A stretch of DNA of 64,000 bases from Siniperca chuatsi (lineage: Eukaryota; Chordata; Actinopteri; Centrarchiformes; Sinipercidae). This document shows positions 12,001 to 24,687 of the stretch, in pieces. The stretch's first letter is position 1. Every line of letters starts with the position of its first letter. The stretch spans positions 17,692,388-17,756,387 of the forward strand of contig NC_058053.1 in assembly GCF_020085105.1 (NCBI RefSeq), written 5' to 3'. The notes below the pieces were generated by a model, which had not been told where the DNA came from, searched no databases, and saw only the letters and a program-made list of their open reading frames with translations. The position numbers and the translations under genes were made by a program.

Positions 12001-15000
12001 TCCTATCTAAACATCACAGCCTACACCCAACAGCCACGTTCAATAACAGCTTCACTTCCCCCGGCTCCTGTAGCCTGCGCTTACAGACCCAAAACTGCTA
12101 TTTTAACACATAACATGTATCGGTATGTAACCATTGTTCAAGTAAAACGGACGCAACTAATAAACGCTGTTTGCATAACACTGTAGATTGTTATTTGCGA
12201 CATTGTGGAGATGGTCAGTCATGTTAATGGTCAGTGGCTTTACCTCTAATTTGAAATAAACTAAACTACAATTAAATAGTGTGATATTTAGCTAGGCTAA
12301 TATGAAACAAGATTATAACACAGCTGTCCAGAAAGAAAGAAAAACTGCTTTTAACTAGCAGTCAGCGAGTTAAATCCACAGTCAGTGTTATACACAGGCT
12401 CTACTGCAGACACACCAAAAGGCTGTTTGTTTTCAGCATGTTCTCTTAAAGATATTCATTATTCTCAACTTTGGAATGAAAATGAGAAGTGCTGCTTAGC
12501 AACGAGTAGTCTATCTCTGCAGAGTATACAGTAGCCCTGAGGCGGATCTCTATCCTGCTCAAGCCCTGACGCCACTCACTTCATGAATGAAACCCTACTG
12601 AATGAATGAGTGTGTGTGTGTGTGTGTGACATGTATGAAAACACTCACCTTTCACAGCAGCAGCAGTCTCCTTGAATCCCATGCTGGCGTAGGGGCTAGT
12701 GTTGAAACCATTCATGCCCCCCTTGCAGCCACAGGCTGTCTTGAACCGCAGGAGTCCATCACAGTCCCCTAACCTGCATCCTCCAAGGTTTCCCTCCATC
12801 AAGTTTAAGGCAATGTAGTTAAGTCCATTTTGATAACCAGCTGACATCTCCCTGCACATGGGGCTGTTGCTGCCATAGTCCTCCTCAGGTCCATCAGAGC
12901 TGCAAACAGTGTGGGATACATTCTCCACAGAGGCAGAGCTGTGCCGTTTGGTGTCATGGGCAAAGGATGGGCACACGGGTGTGACAGTGGTGGTGGAGGA
13001 GAAGGTCTCAGAACTGTGCCGCCGGCGCCCCTGAGGGTCAGCCCGGATCACTTTAGCCCCCCTGTGTGGATCCATTAGGGTGACAGATAACGAAGGACCC
13101 CCCAGGAGAAAAGAGTCCAATGGCACAGGGGGCACCCCATCCACTAAGCTGCTCTCGAGGCTGAGTCTCTGGACACAGGCAGTGGGGCTGGTGGGGAGGG
13201 GAGCAGCATCAGTGGTGCAGAGAGCAGGTAGAGGGGCAGGAGGACTGAAAGTCATCTCAGTGTAGTCATCCTTGACTGGAGCAGGCTGACACGCCAGGCT
13301 CACCTGCTGTTGGAGAGGATATTCCTCTACCATCCCCCTCACATCTGCCTGTCCCTCTAGGCTTTTTTTCTCTTCTTTCTCCTCACCTCCCTGCATGTTC
13401 TGCTCAGTGTTCACCAGACTAGGGCAAGTCAAAACTTCAGGTGTGTGGTTTAGGCACCCTGCAGGGGGGGAACCCCCAGCTTGGTGTGAGCCAAGGTGAC
13501 CCATGGAGCTGACTTCAACATTAGCATAGTCTGAGAGTGGCAGGGATCTCCTCTCTGCACACATTAAACTCGCAGAGGACTCAGAGCTCACTGATACTGT
13601 GGTTGCCAGCAGGTCGCGGGTAGCACTACTAAAGTCTATGTTGATGTACTCTCCGGGGCTGCGTGGCTCTGAGGGAAGGGGGTGTTCGCTCATACATGGT
13701 AGTGTTCTGAGGGATTCTAGAGCCAGGCGGGTGGGACGACACACCCTACCCCGGTGTACCAGACCTCCATCTACCCGAGCCACTCTGAGAGGAGATGGTG
13801 CAGAGGAAGGGGTGCCTGGTGTCCCCGGAGAGCTGCTGGTCACAGAGTCTCCTGGAGAGACAGGACAATAGTTGGACTCCTCTTCTATCCGCTGTCTCTG
13901 TAAACTCATCACCACATACTGGTCTGTGTCTGTGGACCCATTGCGCTGCAACTGGACTTGAAGTGAGCGTGGTAGAGAGCTGTGAAAATAAGCCTGTCTG
14001 TAATGTTGCTGGGGTTGGGGATCTCCTCCTGAAGGACTGAGGATGTAATCTGGGGGTGTGAGACACACCAGAGGGTCAACAGGAGACATGTTCAGGTACT
14101 CTCCATTGGTGAGCTTTCCATCAGTGCTCTCCACTGACATCTTGGTTCCGCACCACATCCGCATGTAGCCACTGTCCTCCAGAGAAACACTCCCGGGGGA
14201 GTCTGTGCATGGGGCCAGTCCCGCTGAAGAGGAGTGTGAACGGGGATTGATGATCTGCTTTGGAGCAGAAACACACATGGGGCTCATGGGCATGTAGAGG
14301 TCATCCTTGGACCCTGGTGCCTGAGGTGCTACACCTGGCATCATGGGCATATAGCCACTGTCACCTTGGAGACTGCTAGTGCCAATCTGAACATCCCTGT
14401 AATCCTCAGGATAGATCCCTTTAGGGGAGGCAGTGTGACACCTGCGAGAAGACTGGCTTGCACTGGTGTAAGTGGCTCTCATAAGAGTATACTCATCCAG
14501 GGAAGCTGAAGATACTTGGGGGGGACCCCTCTGCTGGCGGGGGGTAGTGAGGGAGTATGTACGTTTTCGATAAGCCTTGTCCAACTCCGATAACCGGCGA
14601 TAACCATTTTGATTCTTCCGCTCCATCAGCATGTAGCCATCAAGCTCACTGCTGTCTCGAGAGGGGGGAGTGTCAGCTTTGAGAGACTCTGGAGTGTTGC
14701 TACGGAGGGTGAGTGGTAGCCTCAGATCCCGTGTGTCTGCAGGGCTAGAGCCATACTCCTCACACGATATAAAACCAGCATCACTGAGGGAGCCTGAGAA
14801 GGAGGCACTGCAGCTGGAGGGGCGAGGGGCACTGCTGTCTGGGCAGGAGGACAGATTTCCTAGGCTAGGGGTGGCCATGGGCGGGGAATGAGACAGAGGC
14901 ATAGACATGGACTTACTGTGCTGGAGGGAAGAAGATTCAAATGTCCGACAAGGGCGCGTTGTAATGGTGTGAGATCTGCTCAGGAGGGTCCTGTGGACCC

Positions 15001-16024
15001 CTGGGCTAAGGGGGCTGCCAGTCACTGACATGGGACGTGTCATGGTGCCATCGCCCTCGCTGGCCGTGCGTATTCGACAGGAGGAAAATTTGCTCACAGG
15101 AGAGGTCGCAGCCATGCTATCAGTGCGTGACCGCCGGGGAAGCCCGGTCTGGCTGGGGGGGAGATTGTTCAGGTGCCTCCGTGTGGGAACAGATATGGGG
15201 TTTGTACCAGATGACTGGCTTTTACTGCGCGGACGGAATTCCGACAGCTCCTTCATGGCCTTCATCGCCTCCAAGATAGTTTCGTGGATATTTTGCGCCA
15301 CCACAGAGTCATCCGCCTGCATCCATAACTCCCCGGGACCCGTGGCTGCAGATCGACCAACCTCAATGAAGAAAAAGCTGTCAGAGTGGCCGCACCTCCG
15401 GATATTCATCAGCTGTAAAATGACGGAGGCAACCTCTGAGTTCAGCTTGACAAAGCTGATAGTCCGGCCGGAGAGACAGAGTCTGTACACTCCGGTCAAA
15501 TTTCTGCTTTGCCCCAGGCCTTTGGATTTCAGATTTACTTGCCATATCTCCTTGTAGGCGGCGATTACCGGCGTTATTACACCGTAGCTCGCCTCGTCAA
15601 AGCCAACCAGCGAGGACGCAGAGTTGGACGCTGAGCCGTCGTATACTTTCCCCTCTGCCATTAAATCCATCAGCACCCGGTACCAGCTCTCCTGTTCCTG
15701 CTCGTTTTCTGCCGCCACGGCAAAATACTCGTCCTTGGTATAAAGAGCGATAAGATATTTGTATTTTGCGTCCGCTCTCTTGTTGATATTGAGACAGCAG
15801 TCCAGAGGAATAACTCTCTTCGCGGCCGATTTGTTTTTCCATTTCTTCTCGCTCTCGTAGTACTCCAGCCGGGCAGGGAAACCTTCGCTTGGGTCTTTTA
15901 GAACGAAAAAGCGCTTGTGTCCGTGTTTCTGCTTCTTCAGATATCCGCATTTCTTGATAGTGTTGTTCACGTTCGTATTACCGGGCAATAACGGCTGATC
16001 TCCCGTGTTTGGCGGACTCGCCAT
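4234..16024 (-). CDS. irs2: Insulin receptor substrate 2 (two-exon CDS)
   Basis: The CDS is complement(join(4234-4238, 12649-16024)), 1126 residues. The product is a cytoplasmic adaptor that docks on insulin and IGF1 receptors and recruits PI3K, GRB2 and SHP2. Visible in the protein: a PH domain at about residues 22-125 (KKCGYLKKQKHGHKRFFVL start), a PTB domain at about 155-265 (RRCGHSDSFFFIEVGRSA core), then a long disordered tail. Tail YxxM motifs lie at Y464, Y512, Y558, Y577, Y620, Y643, Y703 and Y921, with a GRB2-type YINI at Y793 and a SHP2-type YIAL at Y1070. The N-terminal MASPP and many tail blocks match IRS2, not IRS1 or IRS4, as I remember them. The start is the ATG at 16024-16022, with A at -3 and G at +4; the frame runs further upstream but only from a TTG. 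Exon 1 ends AAA G|GTGAGT; exon 2 supplies AA plus TGA, giving the family's ...VKE end. Whether this is the a or b teleost copy cannot be told. Confidence 0.93.
5936..6072. repeat. Two (CA)n microsatellites
   Basis: CA dinucleotide runs at about 5936-5962 and 6028-6072, separated by 65 bases, within the irs2 intron. They explain the CVCVCV and THTHTH peptides in translated frames. Confidence 0.95.
6528..7171. mobile_element. hAT-like non-autonomous DNA transposon (MITE)
   Basis: The left end reads CAGTGTTGGGCAAGCTACTT and the right end is its imperfect inverse (AGTATTGCCCAACAC on the opposite strand). Both are rich in the AGCTAC/GTAGCT words typical of teleost hAT MITEs. Flanks share TATTACA (6521-6527 and 7172-7178), close to an 8-bp target duplication with one mismatch (TATTACAC against TATTACAT). 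There is no transposase ORF. Confidence 0.75.
7288..7634 (+). mobile_element. AT-rich MITE, copy 1 (GATTAATCGATTA family)
   Basis: It starts AGGGCTACAACTAATAATTA and ends with the partly inverse GACTAACTGTTTCAGCT. The core carries the GATTAATCGATTA and ATAAAATGTCA words of a very common teleost repeat. It has no coding capacity; the 62-residue open frame inside is fortuitous. Confidence 0.7.
8541..8876 (+). mobile_element. AT-rich MITE, copy 2 (GATTAATCGATTA family)
   Basis: A second, diverged copy of the family at 7288-7634, in the same orientation. It starts AGAGCTGCATCTATTATTA, contains CTCGATTAATCGACTAAT, and ends ACTAATCCAACTACTTGCTGCAGCTTT. Shared order of motifs identifies the relationship; no protein is encoded. 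Confidence 0.7.
9385..9426. repeat. (CCA)n trinucleotide tract
   Basis: About 13 consecutive CAC units on the plus strand in the irs2 intron. The poly-Gly and poly-Trp open frames across it are repeat artefacts. Confidence 0.95.
11401..11425. repeat. (CA)n microsatellite
   Basis: An uninterrupted CA run in the irs2 intron. Confidence 0.95.
12649..16024 (-). CDS. irs2: irs2 coding exon 1 (all but the last residue)
   Basis: A single 3376-nt exon encodes residues 1-1125 and the first base of codon 1126. The reading frame is open throughout. It runs past 12649 into the intron for 22 more codons that include a CA repeat (CHTHTHT), and that extension is clearly intron because a consensus donor (AAAG|GTGAGT) stands at 12649/12648. 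A giant first coding exon is the known gene structure of IRS1 and IRS2. No frameshift or internal stop is present, so the gene looks functional. Confidence 0.95.
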
Positions 16025-16330
16025 TCTCGTGTCCTTCGCTATCAGACACAATGCTTCCTTCCCTCGAGTTGCTAAAGAAACGACGTGCTTTATTTTAATC
16101 CTCTATTTCCAGAGCCGGTTGTGCGTGCGTTCGTCTTCTCCCAAAGCTGAGCAATAAATAACACATGTCTGCTAGTGTCCGGACTGATGAGGGGAAACAA
16201 CATGTGACGATCTACACATCCAGCTCTGGTTTAAAAAAAATAAAAAGAGGGGAAAGGAGAAGAAAAAAATACACACACCGACAGTGGGCGGTGCGCACTC
16301 AGCTCATTGGGCTTATTGGTGGAAACGGGA
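16025..16330 (-). promoter_or_regulatory. irs2: irs2 5' UTR and probable promoter
   Basis: Upstream of the irs2 ATG, two CCAAT boxes occur on the minus strand (plus-strand ATTGG at 16306-16310 and 16315-16319), with a GGGCGG GC box at 16286-16291 between them and the gene. Two closely spaced CCAAT boxes plus a GC box fit an NF-Y/Sp-type TATA-less promoter, placing transcription start roughly between 16200 and 16260. The start site itself cannot be read from sequence. Confidence 0.5.
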
Positions 16331-19300
16331 TGAATGCTGGAGTGAGGTGGACCCGTTCAAAGGAGAGAGAGAAGGAAAAAGCCCTCCTACTATCACTCTG
16401 CCCTCTTCCGACTCATTTGAGCGTAGTTAGTGAGGACTGGAGCTTTATTTATCTCTAGTCCTGTGATCCAACACTTGACTACTGAGAAGATTTTTTATCA
16501 ATCTAAATATACCAAACTAGATGTGCCTGACCTATAAAGCCTACATTTGCGTCATTTAAGGAGTTTGGGTGGATTATAAAACATATTAGAATAAATAGCA
16601 ACCTGAATATATGGTTAGGCTATAAGCAATGCGTAATAGAGCAAAGCATAATGAATCATTTGTAAAGGCTTATTTTATTATTTATGTTATTGTTTTATTC
16701 CCACTGATGTTTTTCACAAACCCTTGACCATGTTTAAACGTGTCTGTAGGGGGAGTCCTTCCAGTCCGGTCCTCCTCTCCAACTGGTAAACAAGCATCAC
16801 CTGGTCGAGACTGCAGCTCTGTCACAGGAATTTAATATTCCCTCTGCGTCGCCCAGCCAGAATACATTTACGGCTTAAACGGGATATTCCAGCCCCTCTT
16901 CCTCTTTCAGAATAGCAGATATAGTGCAGTGTGCTTTATTGCGTAACGCGGTCGCTTACTGCTTTATTCATGTTTGCCTGGAGCCCCCAGGATAGCTGCT
17001 CAGTTTAAATCCGTTTCCGACTGCTTTATCTGTATACTTGTCTTCCCATTCAGAAACAGTGTATGACGGCGCGACAGATATAATTCAGGATGACATCATA
17101 TGCCCAATAGCCTATATTTAAGGTTACAGTACGTTAACGTTTAATCTACAAAAAATAGACCCCCCCCACCCCTTTCAGCGAAACAGAGGAATGGCCCATA
17201 TAAGGTTATAGTTTAAAAAATAAATAAATAAATCAGTGATCATGATGACGCAAAAAAAATTCTCCTGATCTCGATGCGTCAGTGTCTGGTACTGTGCGTA
17301 ATGATGAACACCACCACCACCACCATGGAGTGGTGGTGCTGAGACTATGTAACTGACAGCCAATAGCCTGTCTTTACTTCCTGAGGGAATGAGATTCACC
17401 TCTTCCTGTCCAACAGAGGGATGGTGCTGTTTCACTGATGAAAATAGGCTGTACAGTTATGTGTGCAGGTCAAATGTAGACACAGCAAACAGACAGCCTT
17501 GCAAATCTAACTTAGTCCTGAACTGTAATTAAGTGGGGTTTAATCTACATTCCCAGTGCCACTCAAAGTAGCCTACATTAGCTGTCAATAATCAGTCACT
17601 TTTTTACAGTCACATGTCCCATGATGATAACATGTTGAAGACAACCCCCCACCTTATATCCCCATTTTCCTTCAGATTCCACAGTGCTGGCTCAGCACCA
17701 AACCACCCTGTCCTCAGCAGCAAGGTCAATTACCATGTCCCGTGCAGGTCAATTATGCCACCAGAAGCAATGATTTGACTATTGCACAATGGAAAAAGAA
17801 TCAAATCAGGCAACAACCTCTTGTGAGCCGTCCCTCAAATAACCTTTAGCTTTCAGATTTGGTCCACAGGCAGTGATGCAGTTGTTTTCTTTTCATTGAG
17901 TGACTGTACCTCAGCCTTGCCTAAAGTGCTATGAAGGCATATAGATATAAATAGATCTAGAGCTGGCTGCCTAAACCTCCAAGGCTCAGATATCTCCCTG
18001 TAGGATAAGGAGGGTTCCCTGTCTGTTGATATTAGGTTTCTACATGACAGATATGGGCTTGGATCCGATGTTTCACACTCTGATACCAAACAACTACAGC
18101 AGAATTACTATACTGTGAATATGCTGCTTTATGTAATATTTATCTGTAGTTGCCTAAAACTCTGATAAATTATGAATAGACTGTCCCTGTAAGAAGCATT
18201 GGAAGTCCACGACAGCTCGCCTTGTATAATATCGTGACCTGACACTGGCATAGCATAAACAATAACTGAGTGGGGGTAGTGTGAAGTGAAAGCAGGTGCA
18301 GAAGGAGTGACTCTTTCTTTTTGCATAACCCATGAAGAATAAGAAATGCAAATCAGCTGTCTATAAAATACCAATAAGGTGGACAATTGTACCATAAACT
18401 GTGTTGCTCCCAAACCCAATCTGTTTGTGTCTGTGATACGTCCTTGCCTTTTTCTTAGGAAACTACATGAATATTTAATACCCTCCAATTGTGCATTAAT
18501 TCACAAGTTAATTAAACAGCCAGACAAACCTGATTTACAAGGCTCTAAATGGGCCCTCTCATCTCCTCATCTCCTCGTCTCCTGGTATGAACCCATTAGG
18601 TCTTTGTAGGTTTATTTATTTAGGTTAAGAATAGGGGTGTGGCTTTAAGGGTGCACCCTCTTAAAATAGATCGGTCCTCCTTACTCTCTAGATTTATTTA
18701 CTTTTCAGGTGCAAACCATATTAATTCTAGAATTTAAATGTGAGCAAACAATCAAATAGGGTTAAATAAACAAAATATTATAGATTGTCTAAGTTCACTC
18801 AGTAGCCTGTAGCTTTGAAGACCTAATCTTCTTTAGGCTCTTTAGGCTGGCCTTCAAATATAAACAGCCTCGCTTGCCCCATTTGCTAAGTCACAAGCAC
18901 ATAATGTCTCGGTCACCTACTGCACTGTCATTGTGTGCAACGATTAGTTTCATAAGCTTTCATAAAGCAGATTAGAATAGCCGATCTGATGAGATAAGAT
19001 TAAGGACAAGCAGGAGGAGAGTAAAGATTAGGCTCAGTCATACTCCATTCACTGCCACACAAGACCCCATCAAATGAACAGCACAAACATTGTATTGTTG
19101 GCATCCAAACATCACACACACACTCTTCACCCAACCTTTGCCTCATCTCATTAGTAGAAGGCCAAATAGATTATAACTGAAGCCTGGGGTTTCTGATTCG
19201 TATTGTAGCAGTGTTGTTTTTATGTTTTGGATCTGAATATCATCCTGTTGTTATTTATTGTCCTGAGCAGGGGATATTTTTGTGGGGGGTTTTCAGGACT

Positions 19301-21843
19301 GTTGTGTCAGAGACTGAATTTAATAGATTAATCTTTTATTCAGCTAACCCTGATGTTCTGTTAGGGGTCCCAGAGACCCCCAGGCCCTCTTTAATAGCTC
19401 AAACAACATTCTTAACATTGTTTTATAAGCTTGATAATTCATTACCTTTACTAATTTTATGAGAATTGCTAAAAAACATAATTTTTAACTGATGACATGT
19501 TTCAGAAGTCTACTACAGAGAACCTAACTGTAAAACATGGTTAAATACAATGGATTTTTGTAAGTTGAATATATATAATCTGTGTTGATCGTAGTTTTAA
19601 TACAGCTGTACCACTCCCAACATCCCAAATAGCCCTTTTTTTTCTTCTGTTATTGGAGTTTTATAGCAGTTTTATAGCAAGAGGTCAGTTAGATCTTTCT
19701 GGAATCTGACCCCAAACATAAGTAATGTCATTATAGAATAACATACTGTACATTTCTTTGTCTGTGAATGACTTTTTGGCAAACAAAATTAATTTATTTT
19801 TTATACATAACCAATATAACATATAAAACATGAAGTATTTCCTTATTTGGAGTAATATCAATGCTTTATTCTCATTTTTATATTTTGTTACCTTCATCAT
19901 ATGCAAATTGAGTTTGTGGCAAAGGAAAAGGTCAATGCTTTTCTACATCTGGAGTTTTAATGGGGTCAGAAGACAAGAAAAAAATGTGCAAAAAAAGGAT
20001 AGATTTTGCAATTATTATTAATATTTTAGCACACAGCAGTAGTCTATGTGACACCAAACAATGAGGACGTAAAGCTAATGTCAGCAAAACGCAAGGGTTA
20101 AAACTGCACAATGTGGAAAACATGGCTGGATATGTATAACAATCTGTTCGGGTTTTCTTTATTATTAAATTAATACATTTATAGGTGGAAGCATTACAGG
20201 TCAAGATTTAAGCGTGTCCTGTTTTATTTCTTTGAACATTTAAACATCGTTCCCTACTAAACCTGTAATTTCTTAATCCCAATATTGTAACCAGGTAATG
20301 ATAATGGAGGCTGTTTTCTGTGCTCTTGCGCACATACAATATAGATTTCTCCATTCAATCTCATGTTGTCACCCATAATTGACTCGATTCTCTAATCAAT
20401 ACAGCAAACGTGAAATTGAAATTTCTCTTCTAGTTAATTTTTGTGCTGATTGATCACAGGCGGGCTGACCTGGAGGAAGGACAGCATGCGCCAATGGAGA
20501 TCCTTGTGTTATTGGACATGACTGCACACGCCTGTATTGAGCCACAGCACAAGTGATTACAGTTTTGATTACTTCAGTTAACCAACTCAGTGGAATGGAC
20601 ATAATCTATTTTTGATTGATCTGCAAATTGGACACAGGGTATGCACAGTTGTGTAGAATGGTACTAGAAAGACAATTATAGTGGTTGTTATGTTGCATTC
20701 AGTGCCCAAACTACATTGTGTAAGAATGGTTGTGCATGTTTGACGAAGAACTGTGGCGCTGCAGAGATGTTTTTTACCCATGCCATTTTGTTAAGATCTT
20801 TCTGCACTATGAAAAATTCACTCCTTACTGTTATCCCTACCTTATCTCCTCATAATGCCACCACCTCTAATTATTTGTTGTACAGACTCAAAATGACTTG
20901 GGTTTTTCTCATTTCACAGGTCACTGAGACAGTTATTTATTTGATATGCTCATTAGAAGAGACAGGAGACATATAAGGCAGATGCAGCCTTAGCATGCTT
21001 ATTTGACCAGAAGAGAAACCAATTACAAACATACATACATAGACAACGTATTTCTTCATGAGCACGTCTTACCCCAACAAATGACTCTCCTGGCCACACA
21101 GAGAGATGTAACAGCAGCCTGCCATCTGAAATCTTAACTCTCTGTAGCTTTGATTAAACAGACATGAATGCATATGATATTCAGGCTCCATAATACCATC
21201 ATCAGTCATTCGTCATAGTTATCGTTATCTGCAGTCACGTGATTTGATATAAATGACAATGATACATGAGACCCCTCTCTGCCTCGGTCAGAACGGGGGG
21301 AATCTTTTGACTTTGACAGAAAGAGTGCATGATAAATGAATCTCAAGTGTGTCTATGCTCAAGCAGAATGACTTTATAGTTAACATTTTAAAAACAACAG
21401 TTTACATTTGGACATCTGAGGCTATCACAGGACTCAAGCAAGCTCCTAATGACTGATAATATATGGCAGTTTACTGATTATAGGGGAAATTGTTGCAATG
21501 TTTGGATCATGGCAGTGATAGTTGTATTTTTGTCCACTGCAGCATAGCGTGTCATGAATCAGTGAATCAGTGTGTAGATGTTGTTCCTTAGAGTTAATCA
21601 CACAGTCCACACTTAGAACAGCGCATCTACAGTATTTGAAGTGGAACTGATCTAAGTAGGAGTGTGTAGGAAGTTACCCATTCCTGCTTGTGTGTGTGTG
21701 TGTGTAGTTTAAGCGTACATTGATTTTTGCTGTGACTTAGCCTCAACTGACCCGCTGATCTAATATTCATTCCCTCCTCCAAACCACACACATTCTCTCT
21801 TGTTCTGGCTCTCACACAAACACGTGCACACACACATACACAA

Positions 21844-21891
<48 letters not shown>

Positions 21892-24560
21892 AAGCAAATG
21901 CAGTAGTATTCATCACTGTTTTGTGCTTTTGAGCGTCTGGCACTGATAAGTAAACCAAATTAAGCCAGTGGAGGGTAAATTAGGTAAATAATGTAGATAC
22001 TAGTCCCTTTGAAGAACCACATTTTCTCAAGTAATATTTCTGGCTTCTCCCTGTTTCTCCTCTACATTCCAGCGTTTCTTAATAAATACCTCAGCTGAGT
22101 AGAAATACCCACCACAGATTAACAAACAATGTAACTCATAGTAGAGGGAAAAATAAAGAGCACTGGAATGTAACCTTTATTTAATAGGGTAAGACTGAGA
22201 TTTAAGAGTTTCAAGGGAGACCTGCGTACAAAAACATTTGTAACTTAAGATTGGGTAGGTAATGTATTTCAGAAACATTTTTGTTATATTTGTTGGAATT
22301 TTTTTTACATCCCGAAAGGCTCAGCAATCAATAAATGAAATGCTCTGGGAGAAAAAATGAAAAACATCCGGTATCTGTGGCTGTTGCAGGCCTGTAATAA
22401 GCCCAGTCAATCATTTCATTTGGCCCGAATGCCTGTCTACCTACCTGCGCACACTCTGCCTGTGCACTCTGTGCATGAAAATGTGTCCTCGGGAGTGGCT
22501 TTGGAGGGAGACCTGACGGGAGGGGGTGGGATTTTTTCAGTTGGATACTTTCAAAATCTAGCTGTCTCTTACTAGTTTCTCCAACGTTACCTACCCTAGC
22601 TTTAAGAAAATGTAATTTAAAAATGTATAATCTAGCAAGATACTGAAGAACAATAATATACATTAAAACACAGTAAAAAAAAACCCCAGCAAGGTATAAA
22701 AAAAACAAAAAGCACAATGAATTACTTATGAGACATAAAGTAATTAAAAAACAGGTTAAACAATAAGACAAAAACAGGTACATTCTACAATATTGAGAAA
22801 ACTACAAAGGCATTCACAATTTGCACTAAAATGCATCTTGGGTGTTCAGATCAGATTACAGGAGGACAGATACAGCTGTGATTGTACCTAAAAGTAGACA
22901 GTAACATGTTTGAATAAGGGCCTGGGGTGGGACCAGCCCCCCTATAAATTTGGTTGAGCACAATATGTCTTTTTTTTCTCTTTAGCAGCAATATTCCCAG
23001 TTTCCCACAGATAAAATCAAGTGGGAGCAGGGAAGCAAAATCCAATTACCAATGGTCACTTGAGACACATTTGATGTGCATTTCCCTTCCAGAAGTGAAC
23101 TATAATCCACCTTAACTGGCTGTAGAAACAATCTGAATGAATATATTGGTACAGGACACTAGATCTGAAGGATTTATAGAGGAAACTATGATTCAGGTCT
23201 CACTGTTAGGGAACACATTAGAGGGTATATTACACGTCTTCCTACTACTTCTTAACCATATGCCAGTTTCCATAAATCAGGCAGACATGGACAGACACAA
23301 AAACATCAAAAAACTAGAAGGACATTAGGAGAGTGCAGACCTCCGCTAAGGCCAATAGTCGAGTCTTCTATAATATGCAAATCTGCAAGCGCAAATATGA
23401 CTGGATATATTTCCAAACTATTAGAATTCCAGTATGTCAAAATATGGTTGTGCCTAGCCGAAGCCTCATCATCTCAGCTGTGCATTTATTATATACTTCT
23501 AAATGTGAAATATTTCACATGCGCTTGTGAAACCAGAAAACACTTATCATGTACATATGTACAAATATCAAATGCTTAGACTGAAATAACATCATGAACA
23601 TGGCAGCTTGTTATCAAAAACAGTTGTTATGAAAAACGTAACAATTCGCTATTAGCTTATCAAGAGCGATGTGGTTGTAACAACAACAACTGCGGACAAA
23701 GCAGGTAGAAATATCGCTCTTCTATTTTTTATTCAAGTTGACGACAACTCGAGTAAAACGTTACCTTCACTTCACCTGGTTCGCTGACCCCACCGCGGCT
23801 TCTCTGCTCTGCTGTCTGCTGTTTGCGTATGTGTAGGAGCTGAGCCCCACCCTCCGTCAATCCCACAGAGGTGAATGCAGAGAAGCTCACACAACCATAA
23901 AATATTTTTTTAAGGTTGAAGACAGAGGAGCTAGCGCAACCATAAAAAATGTTTATGGATCCACACGATTCACGTGGGTCACATTTTCAGGAAAAATCCG
24001 GATCTCCAGATTAATCCAGAAAAATCACATCCCTGATTGCTTATTTCCTACATACCTGCTGCATTTGTTTCTACAGTGATGTCTGAGGTGGCTGTTATGT
24101 TTTTTTGTAGCCTATGTTTAGTCATGGCACACCATTCACTTTAATTGCGACAGGTTTGCACATGCGCGACCAATTCAGTTAATTTTGCCGTGGATCCGCT
24201 CCAGGACAGCCTGTTTTAAAAAGGACACACTGGAAACCTGGTAAGATAAACACAACACTGGTTAAGGATGATCTCAGCTTTTGGGATCACATGTTAAAGG
24301 TCGGGGTTTTTAACCTCACTACCAGATGCTTTAGAATGACTGTTGGATGGCTTAGCACAGCCTCACCTGTTTTCGCAACTACGTCTCATCAAAGGTTGGA
24401 TGTTTAATGAGAAAGATTAATAAAGATGGCACAAACAGACAAAGAAGACAGGAAATAGAGAATGACATAAAGGTTTGTCATTTATTAGGTTTATTGTTCC
24501 TCCTAGTAGTCCTCACCTTTCCAAACTGAAATTTAGCCATGGTAATGACAACAAACATTA
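16331..24560. other. Intergenic region upstream of irs2
   Basis: No gene is recognisable. Contents are AT-rich unique-looking sequence, a CCACCA/TGGTGG hairpin near 17309-17339, and the CA/GA microsatellites at 21690-21890. Sequence at about 23620-24040 has a different texture and may be an old transposon fragment, but no ends could be set. All translated frames are short and lack family motifs. Confidence 0.5.
21820..21888. repeat. Compound (CA)n-(GA)n microsatellite
   Basis: An interrupted CA run is followed by an uninterrupted GA run from about 21852 to 21888. It explains the LSLSLSL/VCVCVC frame on the minus strand. Confidence 0.95.
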
Positions 24561-24687
24561 CACATTTTGGTAGCACTTTATAATATGGCCCACAGTGTAC
24601 AGCGTAATTCTGCCCAATATACCGTGTAATTATTTGTACTTATGGTGTACCAGTACAGTACATACCAATACATACATACAAGGGAAC

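Larger units (their letters stand above)
4239..12648 (-). other. irs2: irs2 intron 1
   Basis: An 8.4-kb intron runs from the donor at 12648 to an acceptor at 4240-4239 with a long pyrimidine tract (minus strand TTTTTTTTTCTTCTTTCAG). A (TG)n tract lies 20-40 nt from the donor (12611-12628 on +). The intron contains microsatellites, a hAT-like MITE (6528-7171), two copies of an AT-rich MITE (7288-7634, 8541-8876) and a poly(A) run near 10891. No other gene was seen in it. Confidence 0.75.

Noticed and set aside
12581..12648. Extension of irs2 reading frame past the donor (CHTHTHT...)
   Set aside because: It reads through a consensus GTGAGT donor into a CA repeat, and the last residues before the donor already match the family's penultimate end.
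16025..16051. N-terminal extension of irs2 by nine residues
   Set aside because: The open frame there begins with TTG, not ATG. The ATG at 16024 has a strong initiation context and gives the MASPP start of the family.
23620..24040. Possible old transposon fragment
   Set aside because: The texture differs from its surroundings but I could not find inverted ends, a target duplication or a coding motif, so it was not called as an element.
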